From positions 1,426,001-1,490,000 of the forward strand of contig NOKP01000005.1 of NCBI GenBank assembly GCA_002682825.1: a DNA stretch of 64,000 nucleotides, given 5' to 3'. Below the pieces are notes generated by a model. The model was given only the letters and a program-made list of their open reading frames with translations. It ran no database searches and was not told where the DNA came from. Positions 43,263 through 54,330 of this stretch are shown one piece after another. This DNA is from Neonectria sp. B-13 (lineage: Eukaryota > Ascomycota > Sordariomycetes > Hypocreales > Nectriaceae). The stretch's first letter is position 1; every line of letters starts with the position of its first letter. The position numbers and the translations under genes were made by a program.

Positions 43263-44802
43263 CAGAGAGAAAGAAATATGTTGTATTCTATTGCCATACA
43301 CATGGCAGTTGCGGTTCCGATAAATAGCTAGACCAATCAATCAGCCTGACCCCAAAACAAACAGTCATGTTGTCCGTTGCAAGGTAGAACTGGCTCACTC
43401 CAATGCTAAGCCGACTATTCGACAAATGCATTCCAACTCCTCGTTGTCCCCTGGCCCACCGACCCACGGCAACGCACGCCGATCCTCATCCCACTGACGT
43501 CAAAACGGTCAGGGAACGCCTTGTTCCTCCAGGCTTCGGAGCACGTGCCCTGATTCTGGAACACCTGCCAGTGGTACGAGACGGCCGGGATGAACTTGTG
43601 CGCGATGGTGCGCCTGACGCACTATAGGTCGAAGTTGGCGTCGGTGCCGGGGGTGAAGAGGGTGGCGCCGAGGGCGAGGAGAAGGGAGAAAGCTTCAGAA
43701 GCGGTTAAAACATGTTTAAGTTATGCTTGCATTCATTATAGCGCAGATTGTATTCCAGAGTAACATCTCCATCTAATAATACGCATAGATGCGTTCGCAT
43801 TTGATACTTTAAACAACCTTTTATGAACTAAACTATGAAATGTGGAAGAAGTAGTTGGGCAAGGGAAACCGTATATATCTTAGCAGCTATATTCCGTAGC
43901 TATTTCGGAATATGCACGTTTCAGATTGCTAGGGAGAATCCAGAGCACATGATTTCAAGCAGGAATTGAGAACGTAGTGTTTCCGTCGCTGGAAATACGC
44001 GTCGAAGGACTGGAGCCTCCTCCCCAAGCTGCATCAAAGCACAACCCGGGTGTACGCAGCATGTATCACCTGTGATCCATACCAATCATCTGAGTTAACA
44101 CCTACAGTCTCCGTTTGACTGAACCAGGACACCATGGGGCCTGAGTATTACGAAGCGTCGTCGCAATTCTGGGGCTCAAGATGAAATAGCCTTACCATAC
44201 AAATGAACTGGGTGTTGGTTAATTAGGCAACAAACGTCTTGTATCAACATCTCCCTCGACGGCTTCCTTGAAACGGTCAGCCTTATTGTACAATTGGAGA
44301 GCCAAGACCCACGTGGCAGTCACACAGTTGCTGGCCTCCCTTAGATGGCCATGTTCTCAGCCGATGTCAGACTCGCGATGCGAAAAGAGAAATTCCGAGA
44401 TGAATAATTACTTTGCAAGGTTGCTTTCAACGTCTTTAAGAGTATGCCAATATCTTGATGATCAAAGCCAATAAAACTCGCTCTTTGCAGCTATTTACAT
44501 CGTCTCTCGACCCTGGCAGCTTTGCGGGCGGCCCAACCCCTCCATGCCGTGTGCTGTCATCAGGCAGCAGCGGGGCTGCAGTAAGACTGCATAACAGGAG
44601 TACAAAGCGACCAGTAACAGTCGACTACACCGACGCGCAGAGATAATGTCTGACAGCTTTTTTTGTCGCGCCTTATTAGTACAGCTTCTCCGCGCCAAGT
44701 CCGGCTGCAGGATAGCCCTTGTGGCACTCACTGAAAATCCCGCTTATGAAGCATTGTCTTTACAAGCTTACTCCTCTTATCATCGCCGTCGAGTTCATCA
44801 AG
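43263..44802. other. Intergenic region with one minus-strand relic
   Basis: No intact gene is seen over 1.5 kb. The interval carries a possible secreted-protein relic (43409-43700). The AAA+ gene's frame is open upstream of its chosen start through an alternative ATG at 44746. Confidence 0.5.
43409..43700 (-). pseudogene. Possible relic of a small secreted protein
   Basis: In one minus-strand frame the text reads AFSLLLALGATLFTPGTDANFDL, then a single TAG, then CVRRTIAHKFIPAVSYHWQV, FQNQGTCSEAWRNKAFP and MRIGVRC. The hydrophobic start resembles a signal peptide, and the Cys residues are spaced as in small secreted proteins. There is no ATG in frame. It could be a later exon behind an acceptor near 43700 with the TAG as a disabling mutation, or an intron end. 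Support is weak. Confidence 0.3.
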
Positions 44803-47800
44803 ATGTCACCAGATACTGGCGAAAGTGGCCACGATGAGGCGCCAGTGGCTTCCTGGGCAGAAACGACAACACGGCTGGATGGCCATCTCAGTTTGGAGCC
44901 GACCTCTCAATCGGAAAATAGCACATCGCCGACCGACTCGAAACATCTCAGTGCCGACAATGGCCCAGCAGCCCCTTCACATGCGATTCCAGCCATAACT
45001 AAACCTGCCGAAACGGCGTCTCAATCTTCAACGCACAACATGCAACTCGTCCATGTTCCTCGTGCCCTTGCTACATTTCAGCAAAAGCGGCGGTTTCTCT
45101 CACAACGGACCACGTCGCCGTCCAACATCCCGCCGTATCCAGGTCCGGGACCTGACAGCTTGACGCAGTATGGCCTCCCATCTCCTTCTGGCGTTGTTTA
45201 CCTTGACGGAAACTGGATCGAGCTCTCGTTTTCTGTCCAGCCGATACCACCCCAGCCTACTCCCGGGACATGGTACTTCGGGACACCGCCGATGCCCCCT
45301 TATGTGCAATATGTCCATCCTCAACAGCAATATGCTCCTCCCCCAGGCCCACCCCAGCCGTCCCGAGGCATGCCAGCTGCCTGGAACGTTGGGAACCTTC
45401 CACGTCGAAACGGGGTGCCTGGGCGGATGCCGCCAGGCGCAGGTCATGCTGCTCTCGTGGTGCCTCCCCTGAACGTGGTCAACCCCAATTACGACTCCGA
45501 GTCCGATTCGAAAGAGCCACCGCAGCATAACCCTTTCGATGACTCCAAATCGGATGATGGCGCATCGGACTCCGACAGTTCAGACACCATGTCGAGTCGC
45601 TCGTCGTCTACAAAGGGGAGTAGCATGCCGCACCGACCTAATATTCGTCTCCTCCCCAACGGGATTGACGATACACCTGACGGCTCGGAAAATGCATCGC
45701 CCGCGGCAACCGAATGGGAACGTCAGAAACGGGAGCTCGGGGACAAGAACGCAGCCCTGGACAAAGTCATGTCAATGGTGGGAATCGAAGAAGTCAAAGC
45801 CGAGTTTCTCAAGATCAAGGCTACCATTGACGCCGCTCGCGCCCGAAAGGGTCGTCTAAGGCGACAGGGTTTGAATATCGCTCTTATGGGAAACCCAGGA
45901 ACAGGTCAGCGGCAACCGGTCCTTGAACAAACTCAGGCGTCTTCATTGTTTGCATGACTGACAGCTTCCAGGCAAGAGAACCCTAGCAGCGCTATACCGA
46001 GACTTTCTCTCGGAATCCGGCGTTTGGCCCGATGCACGGCATGGTAACGTTCGCTACGAATTGAGAATCGGTTCGACGTTGGAGCCTGATGACCTCAACA
46101 GAGACATTCGCCGCCTTGTAAATGACGTGGTATGTTTCGCACGCTGTACGCTGCCTACTGAACAAACTAACCGCTGGGTGTGAAATCTTTATAGTTTCTC
46201 TTCATTGATGCCATCGAATCCCTTGACAAAAAGTACAGGGTACAATTGTTGGACGTTTTGGACTGGCATGCCGACAAGCTCGTCGTCGTTTTAGCAGGCA
46301 GCCCCGAAGGATTAACGGAATTTCTCGGGAGTCGACCCCACGGTCGATGGGAGTTCTGGCGAAAATTACTGCTGAAGGATTACAGCGACGAGCAGCTCCG
46401 CCTTATTCTCCTAAGGCTCGTACACCACAATCACTTTGAGATCGCCGACGGCGTCGACAGTCAGTGGCCTTTGATTGCCGCTAAGCGCGTGGGCCGGAAC
46501 CGAGGGTTTGAAGGCTTTGGCAATGTGTACGACATGGTTGTGGCGTTTGAGAATATGCTCGATCGCCACTCAGCTCGAATGGACAAAGTGCGGAAGGCGA
46601 AGCCTAAGATCATTCACGACACGAAGAAATCGCCCACTGTAGAATCTCGAGATGGAGACGGGGAGTCTATCTCTGAAGAAACGGGAAAAGACGAAAAGCC
46701 AGAGACCAGTGATACTATACTCAAACAAGACAAGAAAGACGTCAAGAACGATGAAGTGAAGAGGGAAGACCTACCGAACGACATCAGTTATGACCATGGC
46801 CCAGAGCCACCCTTGGTCGCCATTAAAGAGCCTCAGGAAGTCAAGACCGAAGAGACACACGATGATGACTGTCAAACTAGAACCCCAAAATCACCTTTAC
46901 TCACAGGGGAAGAGCTTAAGGAAACCAACAAGGAGGATATGCAGGATGATAGTAACCAGAACAAAATATCAGGTGCAGCCCATACTGAACTGGAGGAAGA
47001 CAGCAAAGACGTCAAGGAAGCGGGGGAAAATATGGAAGAGGGTCGGAAAGCCAAAGAGGAAAAGCCGGAGGATGATAGCAGCCAAGACAAACCTCCGGAG
47101 CCATCCTTACTTACGATGGAAGACATTTTGGGACCGGAGCCGACAGATTCTCGACTCCATAACGCTGCTTGGAAGGAGCTTCACAGCATGGCAGGTCTAG
47201 AGGATGTCAAGAAAGCGATCGGAGACCTGGTGGATCGTGCAAGGGTCAACTATCGCCGGGAACTCGCCGGAAAGGAGCTTCTTCACACGTCACTGAACCG
47301 TGTGTTCCTAGGCCCGCCGGGGACTGGAAAGTCGACGGTTGCCAGACTCTACGGCCAGATCCTGGCAGATGTCGGCCTTGTGTCTGGCAACAAGATCGTC
47401 ATCACGTCGCCTGGAGACTTCATCAGCGAGTACATAGGTGAGACTGAGGTCAAAACGGTCGCTGTTCTGAATGCCACCATCGGTCAGGTCTTGATCATCG
47501 ACGATGCCCATACCTTTTACCAGGGCAGCGACCGGAAATCCTCCCACGACACCGACGACTATCGGCTGGGCTGTTTGGACATGATAGTATCACAGATTCA
47601 GAACAAGCCGGGCGATAATCGATGTGTCATCCTCGCGGGATACGCCGACATCATGGAGGAGATGTTCCTTCACGTGAACCCCGGGCTCCGGAGACGATTC
47701 CCTCTCGAGAACGCGTTTCGCTTCAAGGACTACGACGACGCACAGCTCAACAAAATCCTGCGGCAAAGAATGGCCGAGGAGGACATCACGGCCAAACAGC

Positions 47801-48972
47801 CCGCCATGGACGTCGCAGCCGAAGTCCTCCGCAGGATGAGGGATCGACCCAACTTTGGCAACGGTGGCGATGTCCAGAATCTGCTTGACCTCGCCAAAGC
47901 TCGCTTCTTGAAGAGAACCTCGGAGAAGCAGATATGTATAAGCGGCCCAGGCGACGAGGACGTGGGGAGCGGTGACAACTCGGCTGAGGGAGCAGTAGAG
48001 GATGAACTATCGGGCATCATAGTCCTCGAGGAGCAGGTTTTCGACCCTGAATGGAACCGTGGCGCCGATGCTAGTTCGCGGTGCAGCAGTCTTTTCGAGG
48101 GCCTAATTGGGTTCGAGGCCATCATCGACGAGCTACAAGACTACCAACGTATCGCAGCCAATATGCGACTGCACGGAAAAGACCCGCGTCGAAGAATTCC
48201 CTTTACCTTCGTCTTCAGGGGGCCTCCAGGCACAGGCAAGACGCACACAGCGCGCATCATCGGCCAGATCTTCTACGACATGGGCTTCCTGTCCACCAAC
48301 GAGGTCGTCGAGTGTTCGGCAAGCCACCTCATCGCAGAGTGGATGGGCCAAACAGCACCCTTGGTACTCAACCTACTTGACCGCTCACTAGGCAAGGTAC
48401 TATTCATAGATGAGGCCTACCGGCTGGGCAATAAGGGGGTTCGGTCTTCGGGAGGGAGGAGCTATGAGGACGAGGCCGTTGGAGAGCTTGTTGACTGTAT
48501 GACCAAACCGCGATACTTCAACAAGCTCATCATCGTACTGGCGGGGTACGACCAAGGCATGGACTCCCTCATGCGGTCCAACCCAGGACTGCGCGGTCGG
48601 TTTCCGACAGATATCATGTTCCGGCCAATGACGCCTCGCCAGTGTAAGGAGCACCTCATCAACCTGATCCACGAGGACGGCATTTTTATCCGAGATGGAC
48701 CCGAGGCCAGTGAGGAGGACAACAAAGAAGTACTGCTGCTCTTTCATAAGTTAGCCCTGACGCCGGATTGGGCCAACGCCCGCGACGTGAAGACGCTGGC
48801 GGGAATTGTCGTGGCCGAGGTGTATCGGAGAGATCCGGAGGAGCTGAAGGTAGAAGAAGACGCACCGACTGATGTTGATTACGATGCGAGGTTTAGTATA
48901 ACGACCAGGGATTTGGTCGAGTGCTTGAACTCGATGTTGAGAACAAGAATTCGGCGGACGAGCATAAAATGA
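44803..48972 (+). CDS. Large triple-AAA+ ATPase of CbbX/SpoVK type
   Basis: Three exons, 44803-45904, 45972-46129 and 46195-48972 (introns 67 and 65 nt), give 1345 aa; an upstream in-frame ATG at 44746 would add 19. The N-terminal 300 residues are disordered, with a Pro/Gln/Tyr-rich stretch and Asp/Ser runs. AAA module 1 has GNPGTGK369 followed by Arg instead of Ser/Thr, and Walker B FLFIDA (D425, A426). An acidic Lys/Glu/Asp linker of about 170 residues follows. Module 2 has GPPGTGKST (793-801) and VLIIDD (D856, D857), with the NPGLRRRF Arg-finger segment. Module 3 has GPPGTGKT (1096-1103) and the intact VLFIDE (D1159, E1160), with NPGLRGRF. Bacterial and plastid CbbX remodels Rubisco; fungal homologues have no assigned substrate. 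It is probably a protein remodelling ATPase in the cytosol or nucleus. Confidence 0.92.
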
Positions 48973-49193
48973 TTTATCAGTGTCACATAGGCTTATTGCT
49001 TTCACAGCTGTCATCATAATAATTAGCTAGAATACTGTCACACCTTGTGTACGTGACAGTAACATGATGGCTACCAACATAGTATGCTGCTTGATGTAAC
49101 TTGATACCCGTGTTCTATCTAGTATTGGCTAGTACTGAAAGCTCTAAGCTGAACGGAAAACATCATACAGTCATTGAGAGAGCCTGCGTAAAC

Positions 49194-50861
49194 TCAAACC
49201 CGTTGTAATTTCTCCGACTCAGGCAGCAGGCCAAGCAGCAAATCGCCATCCACAACATTGCAAAGGGAGTAATTAGCGGCCAACATATGGGTATCAAGCT
49301 CTTGAGCGAAATTCTTTTCCTCGTCATCTTCCAATATATTGATCCAAATAAGCTCCTTTGTTAAATTGATCACCGCACTGGGCCTGAAGACGCTTAGGCT
49401 GCCAACCAGGTCGCGAATCCGAGGCATCAAGTTCGTTCTCATCTCACCTGGAGCCAAAAGACTCACAGTAACAAGTGCCCACAGCTTTAAATGCGCAAGT
49501 GGTCCATATAGACAAGACGAACTTGAATCTATGGTGTTCGCAAAGGTCGCTTGAAGCGGCGCCATGTCAGACGAGTTTAGTAAGAATCGCTTCTTGAGAC
49601 CCGAGAGGAGCATGAGACAGGCGAGACGCACCAACTCTCCCACGGCGGATTTATCTGACTCCTCGGCGCTCAAATCGTATTTACTGGGAATGGAGAGAAG
49701 ATGGTGAGTAACGGGGCCAATAATGCTAATTGCCGTAACCTCATTCTCCCAGAATGAGCCGGAATCCCCTCTCCGATTGACTGTCTCAGCGATCGAGTAC
49801 ATCATCCGCAACAAATGTGGTATCCACGATGGCTGGGCGCACGTAGATTCGAGGCTTAGTAGAAACTGTTGGAGTGCAGGCGCCGGCTCTTGAACGATGT
49901 GCTGACCCAATTGTCTGGGAATTGGGAAGTTTGGTGGTGAATCGATTACTGCTTTACCGGCGAGATCTAACCTGTCCATTTGATGGTTAGTTAGCCTTGC
50001 CAGGCATAATGGTAGAACGTCGTACGTACCAGAAGGCCAATAAGGGAATCGGTGTTTCCAGGCCATCGAAACCACCGCGCAGCTTGAATACGCGATCCAG
50101 CCCTTCAAGGTGGACGGCCCAACGCGCCCAGTTGCCGACACTTATCTATAATTACAGTTAGCCACATAGTACGTTGACAAGGGAGACCAGAAGAAAGTAA
50201 CAAACATCATGGCAGATACATCCGAGGATGGTGGCAATGACCCCAACACTAACACACTCTTGCGGGTCTTCCAACCGCATTGCGAGCTTCCCGAGCGCCG
50301 TACAGTAGTACATTGCAGCTTCCGGATTCTCCGAGTAATTCAATTTCATCACACCGCGCTCTCGGTCCCAAAGGAGCACGGTGCTTGCCAGAGAAAGATA
50401 GAATGCGGTTGGATCGGAAAGCCCTATTCGTACCCAGTAGACATGGAAAGGTCGATACTTGTGCCCTCCCTTAGTTCTCACTGAACAAAAAGAGTTCGTC
50501 AGTTTTAATCCCCCCTCTTGGTTTTGTACGCATATCAAATCCACAAGTGCTTACAAAAGTGAACAATCTGAAGGTCCCGCTGATCTAAATCAAGCCCGAA
50601 GATACCGGATGAATTCACCGGTTTGGATACTCGAAGCTGGGTGGCTTCGCCGGCTATCTGAATTTCTTCTCCATCCTGGTCGTTGATGGTTCCTTCGCTG
50701 GCTCGTACTGGTTTCTCGGTTCTTGGTTGTTGCAGCTCGAATACTGGATTCCTTGATTCCTTCCGGCGCGCACGGCCAATGTCCTTCATGACATGCCGGC
50801 GAACTGCCTGTCGAACCCGAGGGTTGCGCATATCACTAGGACGGGATATATTCACAAACAT
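49194..50861 (-). CDS. Fungal_trans-domain regulator lacking a zinc cluster
   Basis: Minus-strand exons 50861-50555, 50480-50206, 50145-50030 and 49971-49194 (introns 74, 60 and 58 nt) give 491 aa. The N-terminus is basic (MRNPRVRQAVRRHVMKDIGR) but has no Cys6 cluster. The middle shows IGLSDPTAFYLSLASTVLLW, AMYYCTALGKLAMRLEDP, CVSVGVIATILGC and GNWARWAVHLEGLDRVFKLRGG, the ordered helices of the PF11951-like fungal transcription-factor domain, which often occurs without a DNA-binding domain. It may be a truncated or co-regulatory paralogue, or it may act outside transcription. It is convergent with the AAA+ gene, separated by 221 bases. Confidence is high for the domain and moderate for the role. 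Confidence 0.82.
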
Positions 50862-52689
50862 TGTTGGTTTTGAGGGCTTAATTGTGTTGATGACCGTTGG
50901 TAATTAAAGTTACATGTTACCTCTTTGTCGAGTTGTTAAGCAATTGTCATCATCTCGCCACGTCACAGCGAGACGTGTCAGACACGTGACCCTGATGTTG
51001 CGGGTCAGAAATTTACGTCTAATAAAACACGGGAATTTAGAGTCCAGTGTGATGATTCAATTGATGCTCAATCTGCCAGAATTAGTGTTGTGACTTGATG
51101 ATCGCGATCGATCCGCGATCTCTGTTTGAGGGATTTTGTTATGAGTGCCTCAGGCACCCACTTCTACAGCCTCGAGCCCTACTTGAGGCACGCCCACTTG
51201 TATGTAGCTAAAACCTCCTAGCTAGCTACTTCGTACTCCGTACACATACATCATCTTTGAACCAGTCATTTTCCAATCGAAGACCTCCTCCATGGACGAT
51301 GACGATACTAACGGCCGAGATATGTTAAACCTTGCTATACCTTGGTTTCCGGACGTCCTCTGGCTGATAGAACTTACTCAACAGAAGGAACTTCTGAGTC
51401 GGCAAGTTTGATGGGCATGAGCCCTTGCATGCCCAGGCCGAGTTGCTCCCACTTAAGTCGGCAACGCGGATCTTTCTCCATGTACTCCATGACCGGCCAG
51501 CGAGGCTCAAGTGAAACCTTGGGCACAGAAAAGCTAATTCGATAATGGAAACCGGCACGAGATATTATTGTACTTCTTTGCGGGGTCAAGGCAAGTCAGG
51601 TGGGGTTGCTCGGAATAGCCCATGCCCGTCTGACAACCCCGCCCTTAAGTACCTAGACTACGTTGTAAAGATAATTCTATAACAATTTAATTAAAGCAAA
51701 GTCTAAAGTTCAAGTTGAGAACACGTTATATTAAGCCTTAATCAATAACAAGGCCTTTTCTACTTCTATTCTACCCTCATGTCGGTTTGTACTCAAATAT
51801 TCCTGTTGTGCCAGCTGACCCCTTGTAGGAAGAACTTACTGTACAGATAGCTAAGTAGTGACGTGCTCCTTTCACGCCAATAGAGACTACACGGCCTTTC
51901 TAGGGCCAAGAGCGGGCAGAAGAAGTAACTCATATGATTGGCTCCCTGAAGGCTTTCAAGTGACCTCATCTGCTATTTATAATACACAGCCATCGGGCAA
52001 TCATTCACATCCCCCCCGCCCCGTGGTTGCACACCCCTGATAGCTGACACCAGTGTCAATTGCGACCATCGTTCCTCCGTCGTCCACATCTTCATTGGGA
52101 CGCGAGAAAGCCTCAGTTGCATTCCAAGGCAGCTAAAAAAGAACAGATGTTATTCTCGATGAGTATATCCTCCTCTCCCTCGCCTAGGGACTCCAAGCGG
52201 TCTTCTATGGAGACTCTGTAACCTATCCTCTCATCACTCGCGATCACGCAAGAGGCTCACTGGCGGTTCTTCTCTCCTGCATATGGATAAGCAAGCTTCT
52301 GCTAGTGCCCACGGCAAGGACACTTCTGCTGAACAACGTGGTCACCATCTAGGTGACCAGAAACTCTCTGACTGCGCTTGCAGTGACAAAATACATGGCC
52401 ACAAGCTCATCGCTACTGTGCCAGTTTCCAAGTCCGTGGTCCAGACAAATGAGGGCGTTTTGTGCAAGTCAAACTGAGTTGACCGTCGGACGTCTCCGAG
52501 GTTGCCATCAATGGCGTCTAGGCATCATAGCAATTTTTGCAGTTCTCGAGCAACCCGGGAGTGCAGATCAATGTCGTCGGAAAGCACCAGAGGTGTGCGG
52601 AATCACGGACCTTGAGCATCACCGTCGTGAAGCCAGACGCTTACATACATTCCCGCTTATGCAAGTCGCAAGAGATCCCCTAGACGAAG

Positions 52690-53338
52690 GAGAATTGACG
52701 GTCGAGCTAACAGTGCCCAACTACAAGGCATTTAGAAGGGAGAGTATGATGACGAGCTGCAATCTCTCTAGACGTTAGGAGCTGCTAGCAATCGAGCATC
52801 AGGGGAGCCAAACGGCCGCGTGATCCAGTCGTTTGAAGACTACCTAAGAAGGGATGACCCCCAGACTGCGTTCCACATTGTAGTGACCGTCCACACGCCT
52901 CCTGGGTGGACGGTTTATGCAACGAAAATCATCTCGGTCTGGAATGCTTATGTCGTAAACAAGCAGCGCGGGCGCGTGATGCTCACGGCGACATATGACT
53001 TTCGGGCGCTCAAAGATTCCCAGGGAGCGCTCGTGGCCGAGTCGACCATCAAGAACATCGAGAAGGAACCAATTCTTCTACAGCGGCGTCTGATTGAATA
53101 CATCGTCAAACCTGAAGGACATACTCCAGTTCTACCCATACTCTATCAGGGTAGAGGTTATACTCAGCATACCCATCTCTATCTGACTGGAGCGGGTGCC
53201 TTCATCCTTAATAACAGCTGGCAGGGGTGTGAACAAGGCGCTAAGCAGTTATTCTGCCTGCTCTGCCTTGTCTCTTGTTCTTGCTCCATCCGGCCTGCTA
53301 AGAAGTGGGATCTTATTACTCATTGTGCCACCCCCTAG
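52690..53338 (+). pseudogene. Possible decayed gene of unknown family
   Basis: A plus-strand frame open from 52820 reads VIQSFEDYLRRDDPQTAFHI, VVTVHTPPGWTVYATKII and RGRVMLTATYDFRALKDSQG, which looks like real protein sequence. Upstream, the same frame continues through SNRASGEPNGR and EYDDELQSL but is broken by two stops near 52737 and 52770. No splice pair removes both cleanly. I infer a relic; the family is unknown. Confidence 0.3.
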
Positions 53339-54047
53339 TGAAAATTATCTCACTGACTGCTAAATATTAGCAAGCAGGGTTTCCCAGCAATAAAGTGACA
53401 TAATCGACTAATCAGGGGGATCTTAAAACATAAAAAAACGTGGTGTCGCAAATGATTGCCCGAGACATTCAACATGGAATCAAGATCCTCGGGATTCAAC
53501 AGCCCCCCGATCCCGTGTGAGTGGACCTGGCATTGGATACCCCGCAACCTGTTTTAATAAGTATCCGCATTTTTATACTTCTGGCTTTTCTCACACACCG
53601 GTTCTTTTCTCTATATCTCTCTGTATCCACTATGGGCGAACATATCAGCAGCTCAAATAAAGAGCGTAAAGATTCCAGGAATGCACAAAGGTGTCCGACG
53701 TTCCGCGTGGCTGGGTTCTTGCTGCGTACGCAGCAAAAGAAAGTTGCGGTGTGCTAGTCACTATCTCGTTCACGGTAAGCTTCCTTCTTTGAAACTTACG
53801 CACCTCATTCCCTTCTTCTCCTTCGTTTAGCCATCCAAGCTGCTGGGACAAAATGAGAAATCCTAGTCAAATTGTCTTGGCCAACGTAAGAATACCCGGA
53901 CTTGCCGGCCACAGGTCAACCTTCCCGAAACGAGTTGGCTGGTCTGTGACGCCTCGACCCCGTAGGCCAATCATCTTGCAATGCATACGAGATCCCCCGG
54001 TTTTCACAGTAATGCTTGACCATCTGTCATTTGCTACCACTCGTATG

Positions 54048-54177
54048 CCGATAGAGAACGCGTGCCTTGCAATGTAGATCCGTTCTGTATACGAGATACC
54101 CTGCTCAACAAACCGATAGAGAACGCGTGCCTTGCCAATGGAGACCCGTCATGTATACGAGTAACCCTACTCAAAAA
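54048..54177. repeat. 65-bp tandem duplication upstream of the FAD oxidase gene
   Basis: Copies at 54048-54112 and 54113-54177 both begin CCGATAGAGAACGCGTGCCTTG and contain TGTATACGAG and CCCT-CTCAA blocks, with about eight differences. They end about 150 bases before the oxidase start codon. Confidence 0.88.
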
Positions 54178-54330
54178 TGGATGCAACGACCATCTCTTAA
54201 GAACCATACGTGTAATTAGGGTGCACCGACTCTGTGATTGATTATAAAAGTGAGATATGCCTTTCCATTCGCATCATTCCTCGCCACTCATACCTATCAA
54301 TCTTTAGGTCTTCTTGGACTTTTCTTCAAC

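Larger units (their letters stand above)
50862..54330. other. Gene-poor stretch with relics and a tandem duplication
   Basis: About 3.5 kb lack an intact recognisable gene. A minus-strand frame at 51374-51589 (HYRISFSVPKVSLEPRWPVM...) looks coding but has no start context or family match. A possible relic lies at 52690-53338 and a 65-bp tandem duplication at 54048-54178. Some segments (51660-51780) are AT-rich. Confidence 0.5.
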
